Below, piece after piece: positions 26,118-39,563 of a stretch of DNA of 64,000 nucleotides. The translations under genes and the position numbers were made by a program. The stretch spans positions 3,782,001 to 3,846,000 of the forward strand of contig NZ_JBGEDP010000001.1 in NCBI RefSeq assembly GCF_041206865.1, written 5' to 3'. How positions within the stretch are numbered: the stretch's first letter is position 1; every line of letters begins with the position of its first letter. Below the pieces are notes generated by a model, which saw only the letters and a program-made list of their open reading frames with translations, searched no databases and had not been told where the DNA came from. The DNA is from Mycobacterium sp. HUMS_12744610 (GTDB lineage: Bacteria; Actinomycetota; Actinomycetes; Mycobacteriales; Mycobacteriaceae).

Positions 26118-27509
26118 CTAGGAGCCCAGCGCCGCGGCCTTCTCCAGTTCGGTCAGCGCATGGTCGATGCCGTCCGCCATCTCGTCGATGTCGTTGGCCA
26201 CCTCTGGCGTCGTCACGAAGCCGAAGTCGAGGTAGTCCGTGTAGGAGAAACAGGTGATGTTCAAGGCGACGTCCAGCACCGGCGGACCGAGCGGAACCAG
26301 CGAATCCAGCTTGGCGCCGGCCAGGTACAGCGGGCAGGGCGGCCCCGGCACGTTGGAAACGACCAGGTTGATGGGGGCCAGGTTTCGCGACAGCCCGCTG
26401 GCGGTGTACGCCCGCGCGGCCAGCTGCAGCAGCCCGGGCGGGGTGGTCTCGGTCAGCCCCATGATCTGATGCGCCGAGAGAGCCTTGGCCATCAGCTTGG
26501 CGCTCTGCGCGCTCTCGTGGATGACCCGCAGCCGCTCGGCGGGGTCGTCGACGTCGGTGGCCAGCGACACGGTCATCGAGCTGATCTTGTTGCCGACGTC
26601 GTCCTTGCTGTCGTCGGTGCGGGTCGACACCGGGATCTGCGCGATCAGCGGCTTGGCCGGCAGCTCGCCGCGCTTTTGCAGATACTCCCGGGCGGCGCCG
26701 GCCACCAGCGCGAGCACGACGTCGTTGAGCTTGACGCCGAAGGCGTCCTTGACCGCCTTGGCCCGGGACAGCTCGACGCGGCACCCGGTGATTCGCCGGT
26801 GCGGCGACACCGGCGCGTTGAAGCGCGTTTTGGGTGCCTCGAAGAAGCGCGGCGGGCGGCTGCGGACCCCGAGCGCGGCGATCTGCTGGCGCAGCGTCTG
26901 CTCCACCAGCCGGGCGATGCGGAACGGCGTCATGACACCGACGTTGATCAGGGCGCCCACCGCACGCCGTTCAAAGCCCGGCGGCTGGAAACCCACCAGC
27001 GATCCCACCGTCTCCTGCTGCGGCGGCCGGGGTTCGGGCGTCACGTCCAGCAGGATCTCACCGAGCCCGGCGCCGGAGACCCCGTCGACGATGGCGTGGT
27101 GCATCTTGGTCAGCGAGGCGATCCGGCCACCCTCGACGCCCTCGATCACCCACAGCTCCCACAGCGGCCGCGCGCGGTCCAGCTTGTAGGACATCAGCCT
27201 GCCCACCAGCTCCTCGAGTTCGCGGCGCCCGCCCGGCGCGGGCACCCCGATGCGGCGGACGTGGAAGTCGATGTCGAGGTCCTCGTCCTCGACGAACCAG
27301 GGCCGGTCCAGGCCCAGCGGCGCCCCGGTGACGCGCCAGCGCAGCTGCGGCAGCTCGGGCAGGCGCTCGATGATCAGCTGACGCAGCCGCTGAAAGCTGT
27401 ACTCCGGCGCACCGCTGGGATCGCAGATCGCCAGTGCGCCGACGTGCATGTGCCAGCCCGCGGTCTCGGCAGACCAGAACGCCGCGTCCACACTCGAAAG
27501 CCGTTTCAT
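26118..27509 (-). CDS. WS/DGAT acyltransferase (Rv1425-like)
   Basis: Wax ester synthase/diacylglycerol acyltransferase: transfers an acyl group from acyl-CoA to diacylglycerol or an alcohol, making storage lipid. The 463-residue protein has the catalytic motif HHAIVDG at about residues 137-143, preceded by the usual [12 protein letters not shown], and the C-terminal [11 protein letters not shown] and [15 protein letters not shown] blocks. It starts at an ATG with a TACGGT -10 element at leaderless distance. A broken copy of its 3' third lies at 18652-19006, so the last ~120 codons may come from a recombination event. Confidence 0.9.
   Translation of the reverse strand: MKRLSSVDAAFWSAETAGWHMHVGALAICDPSGAPEYSFQRLRQLIIERLPELPQLRWRVTGAPLGLDRPWFVEDEDLDIDFHVRRIGVPAPGGRRELEELVGRLMSYKLDRARPLWELWVIEGVEGGRIASLTKMHHAIVDGVSGAGLGEILLDVTPEPRPPQQETVGSLVGFQPPGFERRAVGALINVGVMTPFRIARLVEQTLRQQIAALGVRSRPPRFFEAPKTRFNAPVSPHRRITGCRVELSRAKAVKDAFGVKLNDVVLALVAGAAREYLQKRGELPAKPLIAQIPVSTRTDDSKDDVGNKISSMTVSLATDVDDPAERLRVIHESAQSAKLMAKALSAHQIMGLTETTPPGLLQLAARAYTASGLSRNLAPINLVVSNVPGPPCPLYLAGAKLDSLVPLGPPVLDVALNITCFSYTDYLDFGFVTTPEVANDIDEMADGIDHALTELEKAAALGS
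26131..26490 (-). repeat. direct repeat, intact copy within the DGAT gene
   Basis: About 360 bases matching 18652-19006 with roughly 25-30 mismatches and a few small gaps by manual alignment; both copies are in the same orientation and bracket the sulfur gene region. Confidence 0.88.
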
Positions 27510-27516
27510 TCTTCCG

Positions 27517-27558
27517 ACCGTAGCCCTCGGCGTCGAAAACTAAACAGCTATTTTCGAC
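27517..27558 (-). promoter_or_regulatory. leaderless promoter and inverted repeat upstream of DGAT
   Basis: On the minus strand TACGGT (27517-27522) lies seven bases before the ATG at 27509, the spacing of a leaderless mycobacterial start. Upstream is a perfect 8-bp inverted repeat, GTCGAAAA (27532-27539) and TTTTCGAC (27551-27558), with an 11-base spacer, placed near the expected -35 region and thus a candidate operator. Confidence 0.45.
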
Positions 27559-27585
27559 AATTCGTGCGGGGCCGGCCCGCGCCCA

Positions 27586-28563
27586 TCAGGCGTCTTCCAA
27601 GAGGTCCGGCGTCACAACCGACTCCGTGTCGGGAATGCCGTCAACCTTGGCCTTGCGGTCGGCCATCGAGAGCAGACGCCGAATACGGCCCGCCACAGCG
27701 TCTTTCGTCATCGGGGGGTCGGCCAGCCGGCCGAGCTCCTCCAGCGAGGCCTGCCGGTGCTCCACCCGCAGCTTGCCGGCGGAGGCCAGATGGTCGGGCA
27801 CGGTGTCGCCGAGGATCTCCAGCGCACGCTCCACCCGGGCGGCCGCGGCGACCGCCGCGCGCGCCGAGCGGCGCAGGTTGGCATCGTCGAAGTTGGCGAG
27901 CCGGTTGGCCGTCGCGCGGACCTCGCGCCGCATCCGGCGCTCCTCCCAGACCAGCCGGGTGTCCTGGGCGCCCATGCGGGTCAGCAGCGCGCCGATCGCC
28001 TCGCCGTCGCGCACCACCACCCGGTCGGCGCCGCGCACCTCGCGCGCCTTGGCGCTGACCCCGAGCCTGCGCGCCGCGCCCACCAGCGCCAGCGCGGCCT
28101 CCGGGCCGGGGCAGCTGACCTCCAGCGCCGACGACCGTCCCGGCTCGGTCAGCGAACCGTGCGCCAGGAACGCCCCGCGCCATGCCGCTTCGGCGTCGGC
28201 GACGCTGCCGCCGACCACCTGGGCCGGCAGGCCGCGCACCGGACGCCCCCGGTTGTCGAGCAGGCCGGTCTGGCGCGCCAGCGCCTCGCCGTCGTTGGCC
28301 ACCCGCAGCACGTAGCGGGTGGTCTTGCGAATCCCGCTGGCCGACAACACATGCACGACGGCGTTGTACCCGTACAGGTCAAAGATGTCCTTGCGCAGGC
28401 GCCGCGCGATGTTGCCCAGGTCGACCTCGGCCTCGACGATCACCCGGCCGCCCACGATGTGCAGCCCGCCGGCAAACCTGAGCAACGACGTGACCTCGGC
28501 GCGGCGGGCACTGACCGACTGCACGACCAAGCGGCTCAACTCGTCCTTGACTTCGGTCGTCAT
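27586..28563 (-). CDS. whiA: WhiA-type sporulation/cell-division transcription factor
   Basis: DNA-binding protein that in Streptomyces works with WhiB to control cell division genes; conserved in mycobacteria. The 325-residue protein has the N-terminal LAGLIDADG-like domain ([18 protein letters not shown], then [17 protein letters not shown]) and a C-terminal helix-turn-helix region ([26 protein letters not shown] within about residues 275-305). The ATG at 28563 overlaps the yvcK stop by four bases; a GTG six bases upstream is possible. Last gene of uvrC-rapZ-yvcK-whiA. Confidence 0.95.
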   Translation of the reverse strand: MTTEVKDELSRLVVQSVSARRAEVTSLLRFAGGLHIVGGRVIVEAEVDLGNIARRLRKDIFDLYGYNAVVHVLSASGIRKTTRYVLRVANDGEALARQTGLLDNRGRPVRGLPAQVVGGSVADAEAAWRGAFLAHGSLTEPGRSSALEVSCPGPEAALALVGAARRLGVSAKAREVRGADRVVVRDGEAIGALLTRMGAQDTRLVWEERRMRREVRATANRLANFDDANLRRSARAAVAAAARVERALEILGDTVPDHLASAGKLRVEHRQASLEELGRLADPPMTKDAVAGRIRRLLSMADRKAKVDGIPDTESVVTPDLLEDA

Positions 28564-29648
28564 CGCCACGCGTCGTCACCCCTCGGTCCGTTGCCAGCCG
28601 CTCCATCCGCCCCGGTCTGCGGGCGGTCACCGTCGATCCGAATCTCTTCGGTGGCTGTCGCGCTGGGCACCGACGAGTCCTTGTTGCCCACCCGCACTCC
28701 GTCCAGGGCGGCCGCGAGCTTGCCCGGGTCATGTAAAGGTGTACCAGGTCTGGACACGTCAGCGAAGTGCACCTGGGCTTGCAGCAATGTCGCCGTGCGG
28801 CGCAGATGGTCGCGCTCGCGGTCGCTGGGGACCCGATCGGCGTCGATGATGACGTCGTGGACGGTGAAATCGGGCGCGTGCTGGGCCAGCACGTGCAGAT
28901 GGCGCTCCACCGAGAAGCCGGCCGTCTCCCCCGGTTCGGCCACCAGATTGAGCACCAGCGCGCGGCGGGCGGTGGTGGAGCGCAGCGCCGCGGCCAGCTC
29001 CGGCACCAGCACATGGGGGATCACGCTGGTGAACCACGACCCGGGCCCGAGCACCACCAGGTCGGCGGCCATGATCGCGTCGACGGCCTGCCGGGTCGCC
29101 GGCGGGTTGCCGGGCAGCAGCCGGACCCTTCGCACCTTGCCCGGCGTCGTCGCGATGGCCACCTGCCCGCGGATCAGCCGGAACATGCGCGGGTCGGCCT
29201 CCAGGCCGGACACGTCGGCCTCGATCTGCAGCGCGATCGGGCACATCGGCAGCACCCTGCCCTTGACGCCGAGGATGCGGCCGAGCTCGTCGAGGGCCGC
29301 GACCGGGTCGCCCAGCACCTCGGACAGGCCGGCAAGCATCAGGTTGCCGATGGGGTGCCCGGCCAGGGCACCGCTGCCGCCGAAGCGATGCTGCAGGATG
29401 GTCGCCCACAGCCGGCCGTGCGGGCTGTCAGATGCCAACGCCGCCAACGCCATCCGCAGGTCACCCGGAGGCACGATGTCCAGTTCGTTGCGCAGCCGGC
29501 CCGACGAGCCACCGTCGTCGGCGACGGTGACCACCGCGGTGACGTGTGGGCTCAGCCGGCGGGCCGCGGACAGCGTCGCGTACAAACCGTGCCCACCGCC
29601 CAGCGCGACGATGCTCTGACTGCCCGGCGGGCTTCCTGCCGGGTTCAT
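28560..29648 (-). CDS. yvcK: YvcK/CuvA gluconeogenesis and cell-envelope factor
   Basis: UDP-sugar-binding protein of the CofD-like fold, needed for growth on gluconeogenic carbon and for envelope homeostasis in related bacteria (CuvA in mycobacteria). The 362-residue protein begins with the conserved [18 protein letters not shown] motif, then [15 protein letters not shown] and [13 protein letters not shown], and has [11 protein letters not shown] in the middle. The C-terminal ~40 residues are variable and polar. Start and stop each overlap the neighbouring genes by four bases. Confidence 0.94.
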   Translation of the reverse strand: MNPAGSPPGSQSIVALGGGHGLYATLSAARRLSPHVTAVVTVADDGGSSGRLRNELDIVPPGDLRMALAALASDSPHGRLWATILQHRFGGSGALAGHPIGNLMLAGLSEVLGDPVAALDELGRILGVKGRVLPMCPIALQIEADVSGLEADPRMFRLIRGQVAIATTPGKVRRVRLLPGNPPATRQAVDAIMAADLVVLGPGSWFTSVIPHVLVPELAAALRSTTARRALVLNLVAEPGETAGFSVERHLHVLAQHAPDFTVHDVIIDADRVPSDRERDHLRRTATLLQAQVHFADVSRPGTPLHDPGKLAAALDGVRVGNKDSSVPSATATEEIRIDGDRPQTGADGAAGNGPRGDDAWR

Positions 29649-30577
29649 TCGCGGCCCAGGTCCCGGTGCAGCACCCGCACCGACAGTTGGGCTCCGGTGT
29701 TGGGGCCCCGCAGCAGCTGCATCAGCGCCTCGGCGATCGCGACGCTGCGATGCTTGCCGCCGGTGCAGCCGATCGCGACCGTCATGTAGCGCTTGCCCTC
29801 CCGGCGGTAGCCGTCGACGACCAGGTTCAGCAGCTGATGGTAGGCGTCGAGGAACTCGGCCGCGCCGGGCTGGGCCAACACGTAGTCGCGCACCGCCGGG
29901 TGTTGGCCCGTATGGGGACGCAGCTCGTCGACCCAGTGCGGGTTGGGCAGGAATCGCACGTCCATCACCATGTCGGCGTCCATGGGCAGCCCGTATTTGA
30001 ACCCGAACGACTCGACGGTGACGCTGATGGACGCGGCGGCGACGCCGCCGAAGGCCCGCTCGATGCTTTCCCGCAGACCCCGCACCGACAGCGTCGAGGT
30101 GTCGATGATCAGGTCGGCGCCGGCGCGCACCGGGGCCAGCATCTTGCGTTCGGCGGCGATCCCCTCGGCCAAAGTCTGCTCACCCTGTAGCGGGTGGCTG
30201 CGGCGGTTCTGCTCATAGCGGCGCACCAGGGTGGCGTCGGAAGCCTCCAGGAAGACCACCCGCGGGGCGATGTTGCGGGTGGCCAGCTCGGTGCGCACCG
30301 AATCCAAATCCCCGGTGAACCCGCGCGACCGGACGTCCATCACGACCGCCAGCTGGGTGATCCTGGACCCGGCGGCCAGACCGAAATCGACCATCCGGGT
30401 GATCAGCTGCGGCGGGAGGTTGTCGGCCACGTACCAGCCGAGGTCCTCGAGCACCTTGGCCGCGGTGCCCCGCCCGGCCCCGGACAGCCCGGTCACCAGG
30501 ACGACGTCGATGCCGGCGGCGGATCCTTCGCTGTGCGGCCCCGGCGGGCTCTGGGCCAGCTCACCCTGCCCGCTCAT
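29645..30577 (-). CDS. rapZ: RapZ-type nucleotide-binding protein
   Basis: P-loop protein; in E. coli RapZ is an RNA-binding adaptor controlling amino-sugar synthesis, while in actinobacteria the role is unclear. The 310-residue protein has a Walker A motif, [12 protein letters not shown] (about residues 30-41), and the C-terminal RapZ block [21 protein letters not shown] with [15 protein letters not shown] at 30577 has a strong GGAGGAG site and overlaps the uvrC stop by four bases. Confidence 0.94.
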   Translation of the reverse strand: MSGQGELAQSPPGPHSEGSAAGIDVVLVTGLSGAGRGTAAKVLEDLGWYVADNLPPQLITRMVDFGLAAGSRITQLAVVMDVRSRGFTGDLDSVRTELATRNIAPRVVFLEASDATLVRRYEQNRRSHPLQGEQTLAEGIAAERKMLAPVRAGADLIIDTSTLSVRGLRESIERAFGGVAAASISVTVESFGFKYGLPMDADMVMDVRFLPNPHWVDELRPHTGQHPAVRDYVLAQPGAAEFLDAYHQLLNLVVDGYRREGKRYMTVAIGCTGGKHRSVAIAEALMQLLRGPNTGAQLSVRVLHRDLGRE

Positions 30578-32517
30578 ACCGACTCCTCCGGTTGCGCCGG
30601 CCGCAGCGCCTCGAGAACGGCCGTGGCGGTGGCCACGCCGATACCCGGGACGGCCGTGATCTGATCGACGGAGGCCTCCTTGAGGCGGGCGATGGATCCG
30701 AAATGCGTTACCAGCGCCTTGCGGCGGTGCTCCCCCAATCCTGGCACCGAATCCAGCACCGATGCGGTCATTCGCTTGGATCGCTTGCTGCGATGGTAGG
30801 CGATGGCGAACCGGTGCGCCTCGTCGCGGACCCGCTGGAGCAGGTAGAGGCCCTCGCTGTTGCGCGGCAGGATGATCGGGTCCGGCTCCGACGGCACCCA
30901 CACCTCTTCCAGGCGCTTGGCCAGGCCGATCACCGCCACGTCGGTGACACCCAGCTCCTCGAGCACGGCGCTGGCCGCGTTGACCTGCGGCGCCCCGCCG
31001 TCGACGACGTACAGATTGGGCGGATAGGCGAATCGGCGCGATTTCCCTTCCGGCGAAAGCATATTCGGGTCCTGCTGATCGTTCAGGTGGCGCAGGAACC
31101 GGCGGCGGGTCACCTCGGCGATGGAGGCGACGTCGTCGGAGCGGCCCTGCCCGGCCGCTTCCCGGACCGCGAAGTGGCGGTAGTCCGACTTGCGGGGCAG
31201 CCCGTCCTCGAACACCACCAACGAGGCCACCACGTCGGTGCCCTGCACGTGGCTGACGTCGACACACTCGATGCGCAGCGGCGCGTCCGCCAGGCCCAGG
31301 GCGTCCTGGATGTTCTGCAGCGCAGCGGATCTGGCGTTGAAGTCGCCGGCCCTTTTCAGCTTGTGTTGCTGCAGCGCTTCTTTGGCGTTGCGCTGCACGG
31401 TTTCGGCCAGCGCCTTCTTGTCGCCGCGGCGCGGCACCCGCAGGTTGACCCGGGAGCCGCGCAGCCCGGCCAGCCAGCTGGACAGCTGCTCGGCGTTGGA
31501 CGGCAGGCACGGCACCAGCACCTCGCGCGGCACCGGGTTGGCGGCTTCGTCGGCGGCGCCACCCAGTTCGGCCTGCTCGCCGTAGAACTGGGTCAGGAAC
31601 TGCTCCACCAGCTGCTCCTCGCCGGAATCATTCGGGTCGCCCGACTTTTCGACGATCCAGCCGCGCTGGCCCCGCACCCTCCCGCCGCGGACGTGGAACA
31701 CCTGCACCGCGGCTTCCAGCTCGTCGTCGGCGAAGGCGATGACGTCGGCGTCGGTGCCGTCGCCGAATACCACCGCCTGCTTCTCCATGGCCCGCTTCAG
31801 CGCGGACAGATCGTCCCGCAGCCGGGCGGCCCGCTCGAAGTCGAGCCGCTCGGCCGCGGCGTTCATCTGCTGCTCCAGCTCGCGGGCGAACCGGTCGGTC
31901 TTCCCGGACAGGAAGTCGCAGAAGTCGTCCACGATGCGGCGGTGTTCTTCGGCGCTGACCCTGCCGATGCACGGCGCCGCGCACTTGTCGATGTAGCCGA
32001 GCAGGCATGGCCGGTCAATCTGCTTGTGCCGCTTGAACACCCCGCCCGAACAGGTGCGTGCCGGGAAGACCCGGGTGAGCAGGTCCAGCGTCTCGCGGAT
32101 GGCCCAGGCATGGGAGTACGGCCCGAAATAGCGCACGCCCTTGCGCCGCGGTCCGCGATACACCATCAGGCGCGGAAACTCCTCGCCCAGGGTGACCGCC
32201 AGCACCGGGTAGGACTTGTCGTCCCGGTAGCGCACGTTGAAGCGCGGATCGAACTCCTTGATCCAGTTGTATTCGAGCTGCAACGCCTCGACTTCGGTGG
32301 TGACCACCGTCCACTCGACCTTGGCCGCGGTGGTCACCATCTGCCGGGTGCGCGGATGCAGGCCGGCGACGTCGGCGAAGTACGACGTCAGCCGGCTCCG
32401 CAGGCTCTTGGCCTTGCCGACGTAGATGACTCGCCCGTGCGGGTCCCGGAACCGGTAGACACCCGGCTCGAGCGGGATGGACCCCGGCGCGGGGCGATAC
32501 GTGGCGGGATCGGGCAC
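30574..32517 (-). CDS. uvrC: excinuclease ABC subunit C
   Basis: Makes both incisions in nucleotide excision repair after UvrA-UvrB loading. The 647-residue protein has the GIY-YIG nuclease domain ([20 protein letters not shown], residues 18-37), the Cys-rich [17 protein letters not shown] segment, the UvrB-interacting UVR helix near residue 205, the RNase H-like domain with [11 protein letters not shown] and VVDGGAPQV, and a C-terminal helix-hairpin-helix pair. GTG at 32517. First gene of the uvrC-rapZ-yvcK-whiA unit. Confidence 0.95.
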   Translation of the reverse strand: MPDPATYRPAPGSIPLEPGVYRFRDPHGRVIYVGKAKSLRSRLTSYFADVAGLHPRTRQMVTTAAKVEWTVVTTEVEALQLEYNWIKEFDPRFNVRYRDDKSYPVLAVTLGEEFPRLMVYRGPRRKGVRYFGPYSHAWAIRETLDLLTRVFPARTCSGGVFKRHKQIDRPCLLGYIDKCAAPCIGRVSAEEHRRIVDDFCDFLSGKTDRFARELEQQMNAAAERLDFERAARLRDDLSALKRAMEKQAVVFGDGTDADVIAFADDELEAAVQVFHVRGGRVRGQRGWIVEKSGDPNDSGEEQLVEQFLTQFYGEQAELGGAADEAANPVPREVLVPCLPSNAEQLSSWLAGLRGSRVNLRVPRRGDKKALAETVQRNAKEALQQHKLKRAGDFNARSAALQNIQDALGLADAPLRIECVDVSHVQGTDVVASLVVFEDGLPRKSDYRHFAVREAAGQGRSDDVASIAEVTRRRFLRHLNDQQDPNMLSPEGKSRRFAYPPNLYVVDGGAPQVNAASAVLEELGVTDVAVIGLAKRLEEVWVPSEPDPIILPRNSEGLYLLQRVRDEAHRFAIAYHRSKRSKRMTASVLDSVPGLGEHRRKALVTHFGSIARLKEASVDQITAVPGIGVATATAVLEALRPAQPEESV

Positions 32518-32553
32518 CTACCCAGGTTAGTAGCCGCCGTGAGGGCTCCGGGC

Positions 32554-32844
32554 TCAGTCGTCGATGTGGGTCGGCGGGTCGGCGAAGCCTGGATCGGCGG
32601 GCGGCTGGCCGGGGCCCATCTCATCACAGTGCCCGTCGGGCACCAGGAAGGAACTGGCACCGCTGGGGATCAGGCGGGGCACCGCCACGCAACGTTGCCA
32701 GGTGCCGTCGGGCTGGACGGGTCCGTCGCACTTGCTGATCACCCCTCCCCCGTACACGCAGCCGGCTTGGGCCGGCGGTGCCGAGGCGACCAGTTCCGCG
32801 GCCAGCAGCAGGGCAGTCAGTCCCCCGACGATGCCGCGATTCAT
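32554..32844 (-). CDS. small secreted Cys-containing protein
   Basis: A 96-residue protein with a clear signal peptide (hydrophobic 5-20, cleavage likely after APPAQA at residue 27). The mature part of about 70 residues has four Cys, including the motif CDGPVQPDGTWQRC also seen in several small secreted mycobacterial proteins, suggesting two disulfides. ATG at 32844 has GGGAGG upstream. It lies between uvrC and the divergent oxygenase gene. Function unknown. Confidence 0.75.
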   Translation of the reverse strand: MNRGIVGGLTALLLAAELVASAPPAQAGCVYGGGVISKCDGPVQPDGTWQRCVAVPRLIPSGASSFLVPDGHCDEMGPGQPPADPGFADPPTHIDD

Positions 32845-32970
32845 GGCTGCCTCCCGCCACTCGACGCCGGGGGCCGTTGCCGCGTGCTCGGGTGCCCACC
32901 ACCGTCGGCGTCCCACCGGCAACCACCTACGCTACCGCGCACACGTCGATCCGCACGCGGTTTCGCTACG

Positions 32971-34191
32971 ATGCCGACAGCGCGTCACCCGGACATCACC
33001 ACGGAGTTTTGCGGAGGGGCCACCGTCGAACCGTCGCTAGCCTGGTTGCTCTCACCGCTGCCGGTGCAGACCTTCCTCGACGACATCTGGGGAGCCACGC
33101 GCTACCACATCAAACGAGACTGCCCGGGCTACTTCGACGGCCTGCTGCCCGGCCCCTCGGTGGTCGACGGGCTCCTCGATCACCTGCGGGCGGAGCCGTC
33201 GGTGCTGTGCCTGGTCAAGGGCGAGCAGAACAGGGACCCCGCCACCTATCGGCGCCCCGACGGCAGCCTGGATCCCGCCGGTGTCCGCGACGGCCACGCC
33301 GCCGGTTACACGATCGTCGCCGACAACCTCGAGCGCTACGTGCGCACCATCGGGTCGCTGGCCCACGCGATCGAGGTGGAGCTGAACTTCCCGACCCAGG
33401 TCAACGGCTACGTCACGCCACCCCGATCGCGGGGATTCGTGCCGCATTACGACCATCACGACGTGTTGATCCTGCAGATCCAGGGGTCCAAGGTCTGGCA
33501 TCTCTACGGCGACACCCCGGTGGCGCCGCACGAGATGCAACAGCGCAAGGTCGTCACCGCGGCCGAGCTGCCGGCGCCGACCCACCTGCGTATGGACGCC
33601 GGGGACACGCTGTACCTGCCGCGCGGGCAGATCCACGCGGCCGAGACGACCTCGGAGACGTCCGTCCACCTGACCGTCGGGATCCACGCGCCGACCGTGC
33701 TCACGCTGATCACCCACGCGCTGCACATGCTCAGCTTCCGCGACGACCGCATCCACGACCGGCTCCCGCCGCGGCATCTCGACGACGCCGGCGTGCGCGC
33801 GCGCCTGGGCGAACTCGTGCGCGACATCGTCGAGGGCCCGGACGTCGTCCCGGAAGGACTCGGCGCGATGGAGGACCTTCTGGTCCGGCGCGGCAGGTGC
33901 CCACCGGTCGGACGGGGCGCGAGCGCCGCCGGGATCGACGGATACACGCTGGTGGTGAAGCACGAACCGCTCTACTCGCGGGTGGTCACCGGCGCCGGCG
34001 GCGTCGCCCTGCAGTTCGCCCAGCTGCTGATCAGCGTCGGCGCCGACCACGAAGCCGCCCTGCGGTTCCTGGCGAAGCGCACCGGGCCGTTCCGGGTCCG
34101 CGACCTGCCCGGGCTCACCACGGCCCAGCAAACGGAGCTCGCACGGACGTTGATCGTGACCGGATTCCTCGTCCGCCAACCCGACGACTGA
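32971..34191 (+). CDS. JmjC/cupin-4 family Fe(II)/2-oxoglutarate oxygenase
   Basis: A 406-residue protein resembling ribosomal oxygenases of the YcfD/NO66 group, which hydroxylate residues of ribosomal proteins. The metal-binding facial triad is visible: His159 and Asp161 in PHYDHHD and His222 in [10 protein letters not shown]; the [15 protein letters not shown] strand between them is typical. The C-terminal ~100 residues look like a dimerisation or winged-helix region. The ATG at 32971 lacks a clear ribosome-binding site, so the start is uncertain. From memory it is absent at this position in M. tuberculosis. The substrate cannot be told from sequence. Confidence 0.8.
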   Translation: MPTARHPDITTEFCGGATVEPSLAWLLSPLPVQTFLDDIWGATRYHIKRDCPGYFDGLLPGPSVVDGLLDHLRAEPSVLCLVKGEQNRDPATYRRPDGSLDPAGVRDGHAAGYTIVADNLERYVRTIGSLAHAIEVELNFPTQVNGYVTPPRSRGFVPHYDHHDVLILQIQGSKVWHLYGDTPVAPHEMQQRKVVTAAELPAPTHLRMDAGDTLYLPRGQIHAAETTSETSVHLTVGIHAPTVLTLITHALHMLSFRDDRIHDRLPPRHLDDAGVRARLGELVRDIVEGPDVVPEGLGAMEDLLVRRGRCPPVGRGASAAGIDGYTLVVKHEPLYSRVVTGAGGVALQFAQLLISVGADHEAALRFLAKRTGPFRVRDLPGLTTAQQTELARTLIVTGFLVRQPDD

Positions 34192-34309
34192 CGCGGAGCC
34201 GGAATCCGCACGCGCTCGAGTGCGCGGTTGCTGTTCCCGCAAATGCGGAGCCAAATACTCTGAAAAGTCGCCATTGCGGCTTTCTCCGGGCAGGGGCAAG
34301 ATCGGCTCA

Positions 34310-35761
34310 GTGACGGTCACGCCGATCTGGATGGCCTCGCCGCCGGAGGTGCATTCGACGCTGCTCAGCAGCGGCCCGGGCCCGGTTTCGTTGCTTGCGG
34401 CGGCCGCGGCGTGGAACTCGCTCAGCGCCGAATACGCCTCGACAGCCGACGAACTCGGTGCCGTGCTGGCCGCGGTGCAGGCCGGGGCGTGGCAGGGCCC
34501 CAGCGCGGAGTCCTACGTGGCCGCGCACGTGCCGTACCTGGCGTGGTTGCTGCAGGCCAGTGCCGACAGCGCGGCGACGGCCGCCCAGCACGAGGCCGCG
34601 GCCGCGGCCTACACCGCCGCCCTGACGGCCATGCCCTCGCTGGCCGAGCTGGCCGCCAACCACGCCGTCCACGCGGTTCTGCTGGCGACGAACTTCTTCG
34701 GGGTCAACGCCATTCCGATCGCGCTCAACGAGGCCGACTACGCGCGGATGTGGGTCCAGGCGGCCACCACCATGGCGACGTATCAGGCGGTGTCGGGCGC
34801 CGCGGTGTCGTCGACGCCGCGCCCCGCCCCGGCACCGCAGATACAGAAGTCCGCCGCCAACAGCTCCTCGTCAAACCAGGACAGCGGGCCACGACCCAAT
34901 CAGTTGAGCTGGTGGACGACCCGGGCCCAAGAGGTGGCCAACGCCATCGGGCAGGACTTGTCGGGGTTTCCGTCCAACCCCGCCGCGGCGATCACCCGCT
35001 TGGAAACCGATCCCCTACTCGTCAGCGAACTTCCACACTGGGAAGGCGAAGCCATCAACACGTTCGCGCCGCAACTGCAGCAGCTCACGCAGGTGGTGGA
35101 GGCACTGGGCATCGCGCCGCTGCCGACTCCGGCGTTCGCCGGGCTGGCGGGGTTGGCCGGGCTGGCCCAGCCGGCCGCCGCCGCGCCGGCCGTCGTCGCC
35201 CCCGCGCCGGTGGGCGCGCCGGCCCCGGCCACGCCGGCTCCGGTGGTCGGGGTGGTCCCGACCACCCCCACGCCCGCCCCGGTGCCGGCCCCGGCACCCG
35301 CGGCCATGCCGGCGCCGACCCCCACGAGCGGCGCCGCTGGGCCGCCGGCGCCGCCACCGGCACCGCCACCCACCGTCCACGCCTTCAGCCACCCCTACGT
35401 GGTCGGTCCGCCCGGGGGCGCCGCGGGCTCGCCGATGAGAGTGCGGCCCCCCGCCGTCGCCAGGGCGGCCGAACCCGCCGCCGCGGCCGCCGCGGCCGCG
35501 GACGTGCCCGAGTTGGCGCGCCGACGCGGGCGGCGGGGAACCAAGGTGATCGACCGCGGATTCCGCCATGAGTATCCGGAATTGGAGTCCACCGCCGCGG
35601 CGCTGGCGTCGGCGGCGGGCGCGGGCGCCGCGGGATTCGCCGGCACCTCGCAGCGGGCCGACGCCGCCGAGGCGGCCGGACTGGCCACGCTGACCGGCGA
35701 CTCGCCGGGCACCGGCCCGGGCATGCCGATGCTGCCTCGCAGCTGGGATGCCGACGACTGA
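34310..35761 (+). CDS. PPE family protein with proline-rich C-terminal region
   Basis: A 483-residue PPE protein, presumably exported by a type VII (ESX) system. The PPE domain occupies about residues 1-175: [19 protein letters not shown] at the start and the WxG turn [11 protein letters not shown] near residue 63. A low-complexity region (about 275-395) is rich in Pro and Ala, and the tail after residue 400 is Ala-rich with an Arg cluster ([11 protein letters not shown]). GTG at 34310 is the best start. No PE gene is adjacent, which is unusual for secreted PE/PPE pairs. Function unknown. Confidence 0.88.
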   Translation: MTVTPIWMASPPEVHSTLLSSGPGPVSLLAAAAAWNSLSAEYASTADELGAVLAAVQAGAWQGPSAESYVAAHVPYLAWLLQASADSAATAAQHEAAAAAYTAALTAMPSLAELAANHAVHAVLLATNFFGVNAIPIALNEADYARMWVQAATTMATYQAVSGAAVSSTPRPAPAPQIQKSAANSSSSNQDSGPRPNQLSWWTTRAQEVANAIGQDLSGFPSNPAAAITRLETDPLLVSELPHWEGEAINTFAPQLQQLTQVVEALGIAPLPTPAFAGLAGLAGLAQPAAAAPAVVAPAPVGAPAPATPAPVVGVVPTTPTPAPVPAPAPAAMPAPTPTSGAAGPPAPPPAPPPTVHAFSHPYVVGPPGGAAGSPMRVRPPAVARAAEPAAAAAAAADVPELARRRGRRGTKVIDRGFRHEYPELESTAAALASAAGAGAAGFAGTSQRADAAEAAGLATLTGDSPGTGPGMPMLPRSWDADD

Positions 35762-35865
35762 CCCGGCGCCGGCGCCGGCCCGCGCACTGCGGTGCTGGGC
35801 CGGAATGCGTTGCGGCGAGGCGGCTTGGCCGGCCTACCGCGTCCTGCGCGCCGGCCGTGCCGGGC

Positions 35866-38094
<2,229 letters not shown>

Positions 38095-38174
38095 CGCTGC
38101 TACCTTGCTGTCGTGCGGCCCCAGGGGGAGCCCTATTGTTGCATTCAGTATGAACCACCGCGCGGGACCGACCA

Positions 38175-38774
38175 CTACGTGGACATCAACCGCTCAACAT
38201 ATTTGGCGATGACGTCGGCCTCGAGGTTGACCCGCGCCCCCACCGGTGCGCGGCCCAGCGTGGTCAGCTCGCGGGTCGTGGGGATGAGGGACACCTCGAA
38301 CCAGTCCTGCTGTTCGGCGCCCAGGCCCGAGACCGTCAGGGAGATGCCGTCGACGGTGATCGACCCCTTCTCGACGACATAGCGGGCCAACGCCGCGGGG
38401 ACCGCGATCCGGACCACCTCCCAGTGCTCGGAGGGGGTGCGCGCGACCACCTGCCCGGTGCCGTCGACATGGCCCTGCACGATGTGGCCGCCGAGCCGGC
38501 TGTTGACAGCGGCGGCCCGTTCCAGGTTGACGCGGCTGCCCACCTCGAGGTCGCCCAGGTTGGAGCGGTTCAGGGTTTCGGCCATCACGTCGGCGGTGAA
38601 CTGGCCGTCGGCCAGCAGCTCGGCGACCGTCAGGCAGACGCCGTTGACGGCGATCGAGTCGCCGTGCCCGGCGTCGGCGGTGACGACGGGCCCGCGGATG
38701 GTCAGGCGCGCGGCGTCGGACAGGACATCGCGGCCGGTCACCTCCCCGAGTTCCTCGACAATTCCGGTGAACAT
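38175..38774 (-). CDS. ribE: riboflavin synthase alpha subunit
   Basis: Dismutates two lumazines to riboflavin (ribC in mycobacterial naming). The 199-residue protein has the paired lumazine-binding repeats: [10 protein letters not shown] at the start with NGVCLTV and then [13 protein letters not shown] with DGISLTV in the second half. It lies 80 bases upstream of ribBA on the same strand and is divergent from lprG. No FMN-riboswitch-like structure is evident before it. Confidence 0.95.
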   Translation of the reverse strand: MFTGIVEELGEVTGRDVLSDAARLTIRGPVVTADAGHGDSIAVNGVCLTVAELLADGQFTADVMAETLNRSNLGDLEVGSRVNLERAAAVNSRLGGHIVQGHVDGTGQVVARTPSEHWEVVRIAVPAALARYVVEKGSITVDGISLTVSGLGAEQQDWFEVSLIPTTRELTTLGRAPVGARVNLEADVIAKYVERLMST

Positions 38775-38845
38775 CGCCCCAGGCTAATGGCTGCAGACGC
38801 GAGCCCACACCCCACTGGTACACCGGCCACGGCACCGCCACCCTC

Positions 38846-38851
38846 TACGAT
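38846..38851 (+). promoter_or_regulatory. leaderless -10 element for lprG
   Basis: TACGAT ends seven bases before the ATG at 38859, fitting transcription starting at the A of the start codon. No Shine-Dalgarno sequence is present at a usable distance. Confidence 0.55.
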
Positions 38852-38858
38852 GCAGGGT

Positions 38859-39563
38859 ATGCAGACCCGCCGCCTGTTGGGCGCCCTCGCATCCCTGGGC
38901 ATCGCCGCCGCCCTGATCGCCGGCTGTTCGTCGGGATCCAAGCCGAGCGGCGGGCCGCTGCCGGACGCAAACACCCTGATCAAGCAGTCCGCGCAGACCA
39001 CCAAAAACGTCAAGAGCGCCCACCTGGTGCTGACCGTGACCGGCAAGGTCCCGGGGATGCCGATCAAGAACCTGACCGGTGACCTCACCACGACGCCGGC
39101 CACCGCCGCGAGCGGAAACACGACGATCACGCTCGGCGGCTCGGACATCAATGCCGACTTCATCGTCGTCGACGGGACCCTGTATGCCACGCTGACGCCC
39201 AACAAATGGAGCGATTTCGGCAAAGCCTCCGACATCTACGACGTCTCGGTGATCCTCAACCCGGACACCGGCCTGGCCAACGCGCTGTCGAACTTCAGCG
39301 ACGCCAAGGCCGAGGGCCGCGACACCATCGACGGGCAGACCACCATCCGGATCAGCGGCAACGTCACCGCCGACGCGGTCAACAAGATCGCCCCGCCGTT
39401 CGGCGCGTCGGGCCCGGTCCCGGCGACGATCTGGATCCAGGAGAACGGCGAGCATGAGCTGGTGCGGGCCAACCTGCAGAAGAGCAAGGGCAACGCGGTG
39501 CAGATGACGCTTTCGAAGTGGGGCGAGACCGTTCAGGTCAGCAAGCCCCCGGTGAGCTCGTGA
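38859..39563 (+). CDS. lprG: lipoprotein LprG
   Basis: Periplasmic lipoprotein that carries triacylated glycolipids and lipoarabinomannan to the outer envelope. The 234-residue protein has a signal peptide with the lipobox LIAGC (Cys23) and the LppX/LprA-type beta fold with a large lipid pocket. It overlaps the P55 efflux gene by four bases; the pair works together in lipid export and drug tolerance. The ATG at 38859 is chosen over one nine bases upstream because of the leaderless promoter and the family N-terminus (MQTRRL). Confidence 0.94.
   Translation: MQTRRLLGALASLGIAAALIAGCSSGSKPSGGPLPDANTLIKQSAQTTKNVKSAHLVLTVTGKVPGMPIKNLTGDLTTTPATAASGNTTITLGGSDINADFIVVDGTLYATLTPNKWSDFGKASDIYDVSVILNPDTGLANALSNFSDAKAEGRDTIDGQTTIRISGNVTADAVNKIAPPFGASGPVPATIWIQENGEHELVRANLQKSKGNAVQMTLSKWGETVQVSKPPVSS

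Noticed and set aside
30592..32970. Very long open frame on the plus strand across uvrC
   Set aside because: It is the high-GC antisense shadow of uvrC; only the part from 32971 (JmjC oxygenase) has a recognisable protein.
38095..38174. FMN riboswitch in the riboflavin cluster
   Set aside because: The gaps before ribE and ribBA are too short (about 80 bases) and show no recognisable RFN core.
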